This document shows positions 1 through 8,161 of a stretch of 64,000 nucleotides of DNA, piece after piece; positions within the stretch are counted from its first letter, which is position 1, and the number at the start of each line of letters is the position of its first letter. Both the position numbers and the translations under genes were made by a program. The stretch spans positions 992,001 to 1,056,000 of the forward strand of contig NZ_CP131039.1 of NCBI RefSeq assembly GCF_030657335.1, given 5' to 3'. Source of the stretch: Croceibacterium aestuarii. Its GTDB lineage: Bacteria > Pseudomonadota > Alphaproteobacteria > Sphingomonadales > Sphingomonadaceae. Below the pieces are notes generated by a model. The model was not told the origin of the DNA, did not search any database, and saw only the letters and a program-made list of their open reading frames with translations.

Positions 1-2
1 GC

Positions 3-314
3 ATTGTCGCCGAGGCGGCCGCCGAGCTGGAAGGAACCGGCGTGGCGGTGTTCGCGATCGATCCCGGGTTCGTATTCACCAAGCTGGCGCGCGACACGAT
101 GGAAGACCCTGCGGCGCAAAAACACCTCGCCGGTATGGTCGCGCGGCTCAAGCAGCGCGAAACCGATCCCGGGGCCGACGCCGATCTCGAGCGCTGCGCC
201 GACCGGGTGCTGGCGCTCGTCTCGGGCAAGTACGATGTGCTGTCCGGCAATTACTACGAACTCGACGACGATCTCGATGCGGCCTTGGCGGAACGGAAGA
301 GCGCGCAGGGCTGA
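3..314 (+). CDS. Short-chain dehydrogenase/reductase, C-terminal part (5' end outside window)
   Basis: An open frame enters from the left edge and ends at TGA 312-314, giving 103 visible residues. The stretch GVAVFAIDPGFVFTKLARD resembles the segment after the catalytic YxxxK of SDR enzymes, where a beta strand ends in PG before a substrate-loop Thr. The Rossmann fold and the catalytic residues would lie upstream of the window, so neither cofactor nor substrate can be judged. It is followed by a gap of about 80 bases before the DUF2946 gene. The family call is an inference from this one motif; a GTG at 42 could make a false internal start. Confidence 0.6.
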   Translation: MVAEAAAELEGTGVAVFAIDPGFVFTKLARDTMEDPAAQKHLAGMVARLKQRETDPGADADLERCADRVLALVSGKYDVLSGNYYELDDDLDAALAERKSAQG

Positions 315-392
315 TCGGCTGGTCGCAATTTCGGTGCGATCCGGCTCAGGCCTGTTTCGAGCAACGAGCTTGCCGCGGCATTAGGCTCCAGC

Positions 393-409
393 ATGTTATA
401 TTGTAACGC
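393..409. promoter_or_regulatory. Candidate Zur (zinc uptake regulator) box
   Basis: ATGTTATA-T-TGTAACGC at 393-409 matches the palindromic Zur consensus ATGTTATA-N-TATAACAT at 13 of 16 arm positions. It lies just upstream of, and overlaps, the first ATG of the DUF2946 gene that precedes a ZnuD-like receptor, which is where Zur control is expected. The match was made by eye. Confidence 0.5.
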
Positions 410-815
410 TAACGCGCAGAAGCGTCACGCGAGTGTCGGCATCATTCGCCGTCGGCACGCCCCTGCGCGTGGCTGGCTCCACCTCTCGCGCGTTCTGCTT
501 TGCGCGGCGCTGCTCGTGCAGTGCGTGTTCGTCCAGTCGCATGTCCACGCTGCCCAGCCGGTGGGCCGCGCGGTGGCTGCTCAGTTGCACGGGGCAGACC
601 GGGCGGCGAGCGTGTCGACCGATTCCGTCAACAAGGCGCCCGAATACTGTCTGCAGTGCTGGGAAGCGGCGATCGCGGGGCACTACGTCGCGCCGAACGC
701 CAGTTTGGCTCCCCCGCCACCGCCCTCCATGCTTTGGGGTACTATCGCAGCAATGGCTCAGTGGTCGCTGCGACAGCCGCCACGCGGCTGGTTGGGCCGG
801 GCTCCACCGCAATAA
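393..815 (+). CDS. DUF2946-type small protein
   Basis: Short 140-residue protein with a hydrophobic segment (about 34-46, LLCAALLVQCVFVQ), then QSHVH, a CLQC pair followed by WEAAIAGHYVAP (about 85-102), and a C-terminal WLGRAPPQ. This layout fits DUF2946 proteins, which commonly precede TonB-dependent metal receptors; their function is not established. The His and CxxC motifs suggest metal contact outside the cytoplasm (inference). The only ATG in frame, at 393, sits inside the Zur-like site with no Shine-Dalgarno in front, so initiation may be leaderless or lie elsewhere. The receptor gene follows after about 110 bases on the same strand. Confidence 0.6.
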   Translation: MLYCNANAQKRHASVGIIRRRHAPARGWLHLSRVLLCAALLVQCVFVQSHVHAAQPVGRAVAAQLHGADRAASVSTDSVNKAPEYCLQCWEAAIAGHYVAPNASLAPPPPPSMLWGTIAAMAQWSLRQPPRGWLGRAPPQ

Positions 816-924
816 CTCCGATTCATCGCTAAGAGTCCTGCCGGCGCAACCTGCGACGGACTTGTTTCCAGCGGCACCGGCGCGCTCAGGCTTGGCCGGC
901 GCGCCGCACTCCGGAGTTTCAACC

Positions 925-2925
925 ATGCGTTTCCTGTTTCTTGCCGGCGTGGCAGCCGCCGCGCTTCATCCCGATCTCGCCGCCGCCCAGGACCAGTCTC
1001 CCGCGCCGGACCTAGCGAGCGAGGACGAAATCATCGTCACCGCCTCGCCTTTCGGACACGAGCTCGACGACACCCCGGCAATCACGTCCTCGGTCGACAG
1101 CGACGATATTCTCAAGAGCGGTGGCTCCTCGATCGCCGCAGCGCTGTCGAAAGTGCCGGGCGTCGCCGGCACGGGCTTCGCCTCGGGCGCCAGCCGCCCG
1201 GTTATCCGCGGAATGGACTCCAACCGTGTCCGCCTGCTCGAGAACGGCACCGGTGTGTCCGACGTGTCCGACGTCGGGCCCGACCACGGCGTGCCGATCG
1301 ACCCGCTGTCGGCCCGGCGCATCGAGGTCGTGCGCGGCGCAGCGACCCTGCGTTATGGCAGCCAGGCCATCGGCGGCGTGGTCAACGCGATCAACGACCG
1401 CGTGCCGACGTCGCTTCCGGCCAGCCCGTTCTCCGGAGAGGTGACCGGCAGCTACGGCACGGTCGACGACGCCTGGCAGGGCTCGGCGCTGGCCGACGCG
1501 GCGGTCGGCAATCTCGCGCTCCACGCCGATGCCTTCGTCCGCGACGCCGGCGACTATTCGACGCCGCTGGGAACCGAGGCGAACACCTTCTTCACCGGCC
1601 ACGGGGCTTCGCTGGGCGGGTCATATTTCTTCGGCGGCAGCGACAGCCATGTCGGCGCGGCAATCGAGCGATACGATGCCAAGTACGGCATTCCGGCCGA
1701 GACCAGCCACATCGACATGACCCAGACCAAGCTGCTGACGCGCTCGTCGTTCGCGCTCGGCACGGGACTGCTCAAGACGCTCAACGTCGATGGCAGCTAC
1801 GCCGACTACCAGCATTCCGAGATCGATAGCGCCGGCATGATCGCCGCGACATTCACGAACAAGGAATACGATACCCGCGCCGAATTGCTCCTCAACCCGA
1901 TCGGCATGCTCGCCAACGCGGCGCTCGGCGCAGAATACCAGCACCGCGACTTCGCCGCGCTCGGCGATGCGAGCAGCTACCTGCTGCCGACCACCAGCGA
2001 GAACGTCGCCGGCTACCTGTTCGTCGACCTCCAACCGCTCGAGCAGCTTCACCTCGAGCTGAGCAGCCGGGTGGAGAACGTCGCGCTGACCGGAACTCCG
2101 GCCTCGGGGGCGTTCACCAGCCGAAGCTTCACCCCGCTCAGCGGCGCCTTGGGGGCGCTTTACGAGCTAGGCGATGCGGTCAAGGTCGGCTTGCTGTTCT
2201 CCAGCACGGGCCGCGCGCCGGCGATCACCGAGCTGTTCGCGCGCGGGCCGCACGATGGGCCCGGTACCTTCGAGATCGGCGACCCCGACCTGACCATCGA
2301 GCGGGCCAATTCGCTCGAAGCCTCGCTGCGCGTGCGCTCCGGCGCGTTCCACCTCGAGGGCAGCGTCTATTCGAGCTGGTTCAGCCACTACATCTACGGC
2401 GACCTGACCGGCCGGACCTGCAGCGAGGACGGAAACTGCACAAGCGATCCCGGAGGCGATTTCCGCGAGATGTTCTATCGCCAGCAGGACGCGCACTTTC
2501 GCGGAATCGAGGGCAAGGCGAGCTACGTTCTGGCCGATGCGCCCGCGGGCCGGCTCGAGGCGAATGTCCTCGGCGACTACACCCGGGCAACGCTTGGTGA
2601 CGGTAGCAACGTCCCGCGCATCCCGCCTTGGCGGATCGGGGGCGGGCTCGATTGGGGAAGCGACCGCGTCGATGCCGGTTTCACGCTCATCAAGGTCGCT
2701 CGGCAGGACGAGCCCGGAGCTTACGACACCCCCACTCCCGGCTATTACGATCTCTCGGCGCAAGTGGCGTGGCGGCCCTTCGCCGGCCGGCGCGGCATCG
2801 AGTTCGTCGTTGCCGGGCAGAACCTGGCGAACGAGGTCGCTCGCAACGCCGCATCGCTCAACAAGGACCTGGTCGTTCAGCCGGGGCGCAACGTCCGTCT
2901 AGTGGTTAAGTTCGCGCTACCCTGA
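925..2925 (+). CDS. TonB-dependent receptor, ZnuD-like (zinc/metal uptake)
   Basis: Outer-membrane receptor of 666 residues. The signal peptide ends near AAAQ (residue 21), and the TonB-box-like EIIVTAS follows. The plug contains RPVIRGMDSNRVRLLENG and RIEVVRGAATLRYGS, closest in pattern to the Neisseria ZnuD zinc-receptor group. The beta barrel runs to a C-terminal aromatic-rich strand ending FALP. Start ATG 925 is chosen because the signal peptide begins there, although the frame stays open far upstream. A CSEDGNC pair occurs in a probable extracellular loop. The Zur-like site and DUF2946 neighbour support metal transport; the metal is inferred. It converges on dcd with only three bases between stops. 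Confidence 0.8.
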   Translation: MRFLFLAGVAAAALHPDLAAAQDQSPAPDLASEDEIIVTASPFGHELDDTPAITSSVDSDDILKSGGSSIAAALSKVPGVAGTGFASGASRPVIRGMDSNRVRLLENGTGVSDVSDVGPDHGVPIDPLSARRIEVVRGAATLRYGSQAIGGVVNAINDRVPTSLPASPFSGEVTGSYGTVDDAWQGSALADAAVGNLALHADAFVRDAGDYSTPLGTEANTFFTGHGASLGGSYFFGGSDSHVGAAIERYDAKYGIPAETSHIDMTQTKLLTRSSFALGTGLLKTLNVDGSYADYQHSEIDSAGMIAATFTNKEYDTRAELLLNPIGMLANAALGAEYQHRDFAALGDASSYLLPTTSENVAGYLFVDLQPLEQLHLELSSRVENVALTGTPASGAFTSRSFTPLSGALGALYELGDAVKVGLLFSSTGRAPAITELFARGPHDGPGTFEIGDPDLTIERANSLEASLRVRSGAFHLEGSVYSSWFSHYIYGDLTGRTCSEDGNCTSDPGGDFREMFYRQQDAHFRGIEGKASYVLADAPAGRLEANVLGDYTRATLGDGSNVPRIPPWRIGGGLDWGSDRVDAGFTLIKVARQDEPGAYDTPTPGYYDLSAQVAWRPFAGRRGIEFVVAGQNLANEVARNAASLNKDLVVQPGRNVRLVVKFALP

Positions 2926-2928
2926 ATG

Positions 2929-3483
2929 TCAAAGGCGGGGCAGCGTGACCCCCCGCTGCCCCATGTATTTGCCCGCCCGGTCGGCATAGGTCACCTCGGG
3001 TCGTTCGTTGCCCTGCAGGAACAGGAACTGGCAGGCGCCCTCATTGGCGTAGATCTTGGCCGGCAGCGGCGTGGTGTTGGAGAACTCCAGCGTCACGTGT
3101 CCTTCCCAGCCCGGCTCGAGCGGGGTCACGTTGACGATGATTCCGCAGCGGGCATAGGTGCTCTTGCCAAGGCAAATCACCAGCACGTCCTCGGGCACGC
3201 GGAAATACTCGACTGTGCGCGCCAGCGCGAAGGAATTGGGCGGGATCACGCAAATGTCGGTCTCGCGATCGACGAAGGAATTGGACGCGAAGTCCTTGGG
3301 GTCGACGATCGCGCTGTCGACATTGGTGAAGATCTTGAACTCGGGCGCCACCCGCGCGTCGTATCCGAAACTCGAGAGTCCATAGGAAATGCAGCCGTCG
3401 CGCCGCTGGGCTTCGACGAACGGCTCGATCATGCCGTGGTTGAGCGCCTTGTCGCGGATCCAGTTGTCGGAGAGAATCGCCAT
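2929..3483 (-). CDS. dcd: dCTP deaminase
   Basis: Converts dCTP to dUTP and ammonia in thymidylate precursor supply; trimeric cytosolic enzyme. The 184 residues begin [10 protein letters not shown] and contain the family core [10 protein letters not shown] followed by [17 protein letters not shown]. Glu133 of that motif corresponds to the catalytic Glu138 of the E. coli enzyme. SSFGYDAR near residue 37 is another conserved patch. Length fits the 184-190 residue family range. The gene stands alone on this strand, tail to tail with the TonB receptor; a small membrane-protein gene lies about 95 bases upstream on the same strand. Confidence 0.95.
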   Translation of the reverse strand: MAILSDNWIRDKALNHGMIEPFVEAQRRDGCISYGLSSFGYDARVAPEFKIFTNVDSAIVDPKDFASNSFVDRETDICVIPPNSFALARTVEYFRVPEDVLVICLGKSTYARCGIIVNVTPLEPGWEGHVTLEFSNTTPLPAKIYANEGACQFLFLQGNERPEVTYADRAGKYMGQRGVTLPRL

Positions 3484-3579
3484 GGGCGAGGGATTCCCGA
3501 AGTGCGCGCGCGGGGCAAGGGGACGCGCGGTTTATTCCCCTCTGCAATGGCACCGCCGGGGTGAGTCGCCGCCCTCTTA

Positions 3580-3777
3580 CTAGCGCAAGGGCCCGGCTTC
3601 CTGGCGCTGTTTCAGGGTTCTGGCGATCTGCAAGCAGATCGTCGCCAGCCAGATGATGTTGCACACGAGCATGGCGCGCACGGGAATCCAGCCCATCAAT
3701 CGATAGACCAGCATCGATATGTAAGTACCGTATCCAACGCCGATCAAAAGGTCCCAAAAGTTGAAAGGCCGATCCAT
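3580..3777 (-). CDS. Small hydrophobic membrane protein, unknown function
   Basis: Codes for 65 residues beginning MDRPFNFWDLLIG. Two hydrophobic stretches (about 8-28 and 36-54) look like membrane spans, with a basic tail LKQRQ. I do not recognise a family. Support for its being real is the Shine-Dalgarno GGAGG nine bases before the ATG. It sits in the gap between putA and dcd on their strand and might be cotranscribed with dcd. Confidence 0.6.
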   Translation of the reverse strand: MDRPFNFWDLLIGVGYGTYISMLVYRLMGWIPVRAMLVCNIIWLATICLQIARTLKQRQEAGPLR

Positions 3778-3854
3778 TACTCACATCCTCCATCGGACAT
3801 CGAGGAGGTCGAAAGCTATCCGCTCACTGGCAACGGCACAACCGCCGGCCCGCT

Positions 3855-6800
3855 CTACCCTCCCGCCAGCAGGCTCGCGTTGCCGCCTGCCGCCGTAGTG
3901 TCGATAGTCGTCACGCGCTCGGTGGCGAAGCGGTAGAGGTAATGCGGACCGCCGGCCTTGGGGCCGGTGCCGGACAGCCCCTCCCCGCCGAACGGTTGAC
4001 TACCGACCACCGCGCCGATCTGGTTGCGGTTGACGTAAAGGTTGCCCACGCGGGTGTTCGCCTCGACATGGCGGTGCACCGCGTCGATCCGGCTGTGCAG
4101 CCCCAGCGTCAACCCGAAGCCGGTCGAATTGATGTCCTCGATCACCCGGTCGAGCTCGCCGGCCTTCCACCGCGCCACGTGCAGGACGGGACCGAAATGC
4201 TCCTTCTCGAGCTCGCGGATCGAGCCAATCTCGATGATCGTCGGGGCGACGAAGCTTCCGGCCTTGGCGGCATTGGGCAACTTGCGACGCCAGACACGAT
4301 GTTTCGAGCGCTTCATCGACGCGATGTGCTTCTCGAGATTGGCCTGCGCGTCCTCGTCGATCACCGGGCCGATGTCCGTATCCAGCTTCGCCGGGTCGCC
4401 GATGACCAGCGCCTCGAACCCGCCGCGGATCATCTCCAGCATCGAATCGGCAACTACGTCCTGCAGGTAGACCACGCGCAGCGCGCTGCAGCGCTGCCCG
4501 GCCGACTGGAACGCGCTGGCGAGCACATCGCGGGTGACCTGCTCGGGCAGGGCGGAACTGTCGACGATCAATGCGTTCTGTCCCCCAGTCTCGGCGATCA
4601 TCGGCACCACACCGCCCTTGCGCTCGGCCAGCGTGCGGTTGATTGCGTGGCTGGTCTCGGTGGAGCCGGTGAAGGCGACCCCGGCGAGGCGCTCGTCGCC
4701 GGTTAGCATCGCCCCGACCTTGCCGCCGCCGGTGACGAGCTGGAAAGCATCGGCCGGAATGCCGGCCTCGTGGCAGAGCCGCACGGCGAGCGCCGCGATC
4801 AGCGGCGTCTGCTCGGCCGGCTTGGCCAGCACGCTGTTGCCCGCCGCCAACGCGGCTGACGACATGCCGGTGAAGATTGCCAGCGGAAAGTTCCACGGGC
4901 TGATGGTGACGAACACGCCGCGGCCGTGAAGCTTGAGATAGTTGTCCTCGCCGGTCGGCCCGGGCAACCGGTGCGGACGACCGAATTCGCGCCGCGCCTG
5001 GTCGGCGTAGTAGCGCAGGAAGTCGACCGCCTCGCGGACCTCGAGCACCGAATCGAGCAGCGTCTTGCCGGCCTCGCGCATGCACAGGCTGATGAAATCG
5101 GTGGTGTGCGCCTCGTAGAGGCGGGCCGCTTCCTCGAGCAGCTCGGCGCGCGAAGCGCCGCCAAGCGCGTCCCAGCCGGGCTGTACCGCTCTGGCGCGAT
5201 CGAAGGCGAGGTTCACGTCGGCCTTGGTCGCATCGCGGCAGGTGCCGACCACGGCGCCGTCGTCCTGCGGACTGATGATCTCGTAGGCCTTGCCGCCCTT
5301 GCCGAGCGTCGGCCCGGCTTCCCATTGCCGCCCGGCCAGCGAAGCAATCGCGTCCATCAACGGTTCGCGCACCAGCGGATCGGCGAGGTCGACGCCGGCG
5401 CTGTTGAGCCGCCCGGGGAAGATCTCCGCAGGCAGTGGGATGGTCGGATTGCGCAAGGGGTTGAGCGCGGCGAGGTCCTTGACCGGATCGGTGGTTAGCT
5501 CCTCGATCGGCACCTCGGCGTCGGCCATGCGGTTGACGAACGAGGAGTTGGCCCCGTTCTCGAGCAGCCGCCGCACGAGATAGGCGAGCAGGTCCTTGTG
5601 CCCGCCGACCGGCGCATAGATGCGCACCGTGGTGGGCTTTTCACCGGCTTTCTCCTCCTGTTCGGCAAGCTCTTCGTAGATGTCCTCGCCCATGCCGTGG
5701 AGGCGCTGGAACTCGAGTTCCTTCGAGCCGGCAAGCGCCTTGATTGCGCCGATCGTATAGGCATTGTGGGTTGCGAACGCGGGGTAGATTACGTCCTCCG
5801 CCTGGAGCATCCGTCCCGCACAGGCGAGGTAGGAAACGTCGGTCGCCACCTTGCGGGTGAACACGGGGTAGTCGCGCAGGCCGTTCACTTGCGTCAGCTT
5901 GATTTCGGTATCCCAGTAAGCGCCCTTGACCAGCCGGACCATGAGCCGGCGGTTGTGTTTGCGGGCGAGGGCGATGGTCCAGTCGACCAGCGGCAGCGCG
6001 CGCTTCTGGTAGGCCTGGATAGCGAGGCCAAAGCCTTCCCAGCCGCCCGCGAACAGGGCGTCGTCCGCGACCAGCGCCTCGATGATGTCCATCGACAGCT
6101 CGAGCCGATCGGCTTCCTCGGCATCGACGGTGAAGTGTATATCGGCCTCGCGCGCCAGCATGGCGAGCTCGCGCAGCATCGGTACCAGCGCCGCCTTCGC
6201 CGCCTCGCCGTGATAGAAATCGTATTTCGGGTAGAGCGCCGAGAGCTTGACCGAAATGCCGGGACTCTTGCGGAAGCCACCTTTGGCCTCGCGCGCCAGA
6301 CGGCGGATGGCGGCCTCGTAGTTCGCCCGGTAGCGCTCGGCATCGGCGAATGTCATGGCCGCCTCGCCGAGCATGTCGAAGCTGTGCACCAGCCCTTCCT
6401 TGCGCTCGGGCGCGGCGCGTTTGAGCGCTTCCTCGATGGTCCGCCCGAACACGAACTGCCCGCCGAGAATACGCATCGCCTGCAGGGTCGCCTTGCGGAT
6501 CACCGGCTCGCCGAGCCGCCCGACGGCGCGCTGCAGCGCTTTGCCCATGCCATGTTCGGTCGCCTTGCCGCCGCGCAGCACTTCGCCGGTTAGCATCAGC
6601 GAGAAGGTGGCCGCATTGACGAAGGTGGAGGTGCTCTCGCCGAGATGCTCGCCCCAGTCGATCCCGGCGAGCTTGTCGTGGATCAGCGCGTCGGCGGTCC
6701 CGGCATCGGGCACGCGCAGCAGCGCTTCTGCCAGGCACATCAGGGCGATGCCTTCCTCGGTGGCGAGGCCGTAGCTGTGCAGGAAGGCGTCGAGCCCGGC

Positions 6801-6968
6801 GGCCTTGCGCTTGCGTGCGCCTGCGATCAGCTTGCCGGCGAAGGCGGCTGCTTCGGGTTGCAGCGCGCTTGCCGGCGCGGCTTGACGCAAGCGCTGCTCG
6901 ATGCAGGCCTCTTCGTCCATGCGGAAGGCGTGGCGCAGCGCGGTGCGGTCGAGGGGGGATAGGGCCAT
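3855..6968 (-). CDS. putA: Bifunctional proline dehydrogenase / L-glutamate gamma-semialdehyde dehydrogenase
   Basis: Oxidises proline to P5C with FAD and quinone, then glutamate semialdehyde to glutamate with NAD. The PRODH barrel lies roughly at residues 180-480 (SVKLSALYPKYDF, MVRLVKGAYWDTEIK, APVGGHKDLLAYLVRRLLENG) and the aldehyde dehydrogenase domain at about 540-1020 (TISPWNFPLAIFTG, MIAETGGQNALIVDSS with the general base Glu, SAGQRCSALR with the catalytic Cys near 826). At 1037 residues it is the short PutA type without the extra C-terminal domain; no RHH DNA-binding domain is visible at the N-terminus, so autoregulation is unlikely. Start ATG 6968 (MALSPLDR) is preferred; an in-frame TTG at 7004 would add 12 residues. 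Confidence 0.95.
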   Translation of the reverse strand: MALSPLDRTALRHAFRMDEEACIEQRLRQAAPASALQPEAAAFAGKLIAGARKRKAAGLDAFLHSYGLATEEGIALMCLAEALLRVPDAGTADALIHDKLAGIDWGEHLGESTSTFVNAATFSLMLTGEVLRGGKATEHGMGKALQRAVGRLGEPVIRKATLQAMRILGGQFVFGRTIEEALKRAAPERKEGLVHSFDMLGEAAMTFADAERYRANYEAAIRRLAREAKGGFRKSPGISVKLSALYPKYDFYHGEAAKAALVPMLRELAMLAREADIHFTVDAEEADRLELSMDIIEALVADDALFAGGWEGFGLAIQAYQKRALPLVDWTIALARKHNRRLMVRLVKGAYWDTEIKLTQVNGLRDYPVFTRKVATDVSYLACAGRMLQAEDVIYPAFATHNAYTIGAIKALAGSKELEFQRLHGMGEDIYEELAEQEEKAGEKPTTVRIYAPVGGHKDLLAYLVRRLLENGANSSFVNRMADAEVPIEELTTDPVKDLAALNPLRNPTIPLPAEIFPGRLNSAGVDLADPLVREPLMDAIASLAGRQWEAGPTLGKGGKAYEIISPQDDGAVVGTCRDATKADVNLAFDRARAVQPGWDALGGASRAELLEEAARLYEAHTTDFISLCMREAGKTLLDSVLEVREAVDFLRYYADQARREFGRPHRLPGPTGEDNYLKLHGRGVFVTISPWNFPLAIFTGMSSAALAAGNSVLAKPAEQTPLIAALAVRLCHEAGIPADAFQLVTGGGKVGAMLTGDERLAGVAFTGSTETSHAINRTLAERKGGVVPMIAETGGQNALIVDSSALPEQVTRDVLASAFQSAGQRCSALRVVYLQDVVADSMLEMIRGGFEALVIGDPAKLDTDIGPVIDEDAQANLEKHIASMKRSKHRVWRRKLPNAAKAGSFVAPTIIEIGSIRELEKEHFGPVLHVARWKAGELDRVIEDINSTGFGLTLGLHSRIDAVHRHVEANTRVGNLYVNRNQIGAVVGSQPFGGEGLSGTGPKAGGPHYLYRFATERVTTIDTTAAGGNASLLAGG

Positions 6969-7096
6969 TGCGGGCGCCTTGAACCCGGTTTCACTTGCAA
7001 TCAAGAGAGTCGCTCACCCCGTGTGTTTGCTGGTTTCAATCAGACCTACACGGATGCCGACACGATAGGTTCCGGGCTGTCTCGCTCGCGCGGCTC

Positions 7097-7987
7097 CTAT
7101 TCTGCTACCCATTCGTAGCGGAATGCATCGCCATCGCGCAGCACGCGCCCGGCGCTGGTGCGGCGGAAATGCGCCGGGAAACATAGCAAGCCGTCATCCG
7201 CCGCCCGCTCCATGGTCCGCTTGCGCGTGACGCTGGCCGCGGCCCCGTCGGTGTCGAAGGCGAAGCGCAAGTCATGGCGGATGAGCTGGACGGGGTGGTG
7301 AATCACGTCGCCCCAGAACAGTGCCGGCGCTCCGCCGGCCTGCGCGGAGATCGTGCAGCAGCCCGGCGAATGGCCAAACGCCGGCTCCATCCACACCCCG
7401 TCGGCAATCTCGCCCAGCGCGATGTGGTCCTCGTCGACCAGCTCGCCCTTCCCGGCCTCCATGATCGGCAAAATCGAATCGAGGAAGGCGGCGAGATGCA
7501 CCGCTTCGCTTTCGGGCGCGCTCATGAAATATTCGTAGTCCCGCTTGCCGAACAGGTAGCGGGCATTCTCGAAGGTCGGCACCCACTTGCCGTTGTCGAG
7601 CCGGGTGTTCCAGCCGACGTGGTCGAAGTGCAGGTGGGTGCACATGACCAGGTCGATGTCGCCGGGCGCGAATCCGGCGCGGCGCAGGTTTCCGAGGTAA
7701 TCGGTGTTGAGGCCCGAGACCTCCGGAATCAGCCGCTGCTTGTCGTTGCCGTCGCAGGTGTCGATCAGCACGGTCGTCCCGTCGATCTCGATGACCCACG
7801 AATGGACCGAAAAGGTCATCAGGCTGGTCTCGGGATCGGAATTGACCTCGTCGAGCTGATCGTACCAGGTCAGCAGCCGCGCCATGTCGGCGCTGGTGAC
7901 ACCGGGCAACTGGCCGAGCAGTGGCACGGGCGAATCCATCTCGTAAACCTTGTGAATTCGCATCCGGCCGAGCTGAATCGGTTGCAT
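7097..7987 (-). CDS. MBL-fold metallo-hydrolase
   Basis: Metallo-beta-lactamase-fold protein of 296 residues. The metal motif HLHFDHVGW is at 118-126, a second ligand His lies in FGHSPGC, and an Asp in WGDVIHH. No signal peptide is seen, so it is probably cytosolic. The pattern resembles the lactonase / quorum-quenching-like branch, but the substrate cannot be told. Start ATG 7987 is backed by GAGGGAGAG just upstream; the open frame runs 19 codons further without a better start. It diverges from the DUF3604 operon across a gap that carries a 22-bp inverted repeat, suggesting shared regulation. Confidence 0.85.
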   Translation of the reverse strand: MQPIQLGRMRIHKVYEMDSPVPLLGQLPGVTSADMARLLTWYDQLDEVNSDPETSLMTFSVHSWVIEIDGTTVLIDTCDGNDKQRLIPEVSGLNTDYLGNLRRAGFAPGDIDLVMCTHLHFDHVGWNTRLDNGKWVPTFENARYLFGKRDYEYFMSAPESEAVHLAAFLDSILPIMEAGKGELVDEDHIALGEIADGVWMEPAFGHSPGCCTISAQAGGAPALFWGDVIHHPVQLIRHDLRFAFDTDGAAASVTRKRTMERAADDGLLCFPAHFRRTSAGRVLRDGDAFRYEWVAE

Positions 7988-8045
7988 GGCGCTCTCCCTC
8001 GAACGCCATCGTGCCCCAACCGCACGCGCTGCGAAAGCCTGCAAA

Positions 8046-8067
8046 GCGATAACCAGCTGGTTATTGC
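8046..8067. promoter_or_regulatory. 22-bp inverted repeat, likely operator between divergent genes
   Basis: Arms GCGATAACCAG and CTGGTTATTGC meet without a spacer; the inner 16 bases (8049-8064) are a perfect palindrome and only one of 11 pairs mismatches. It sits 60 bases from the MBL hydrolase start and about 95 from the DUF3604 start, a position expected for a dimeric repressor or activator of both units. No regulator gene is adjacent. Confidence 0.55.
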
Positions 8068-8161
8068 GGTGATAGGCTGCACCTCACTTCCCCGGGGTCG
8101 GTCAAACTGACATGGTGCCCCTGCAAGGGAGCCATGGAGTTCCGGGGAGAGGGTGAAGACC

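Noticed and set aside
315-924. Cobalamin or metal riboswitch upstream of the TonB receptor
   Set aside because: No conserved cobalamin-riboswitch core was seen in the leaders; the Zur-like box is a simpler explanation.
6966-7004. TTG start adding 12 residues to putA
   Set aside because: Possible, but the ATG at 6968 gives the usual MALSPLDR-type beginning; neither has a strong ribosome site.
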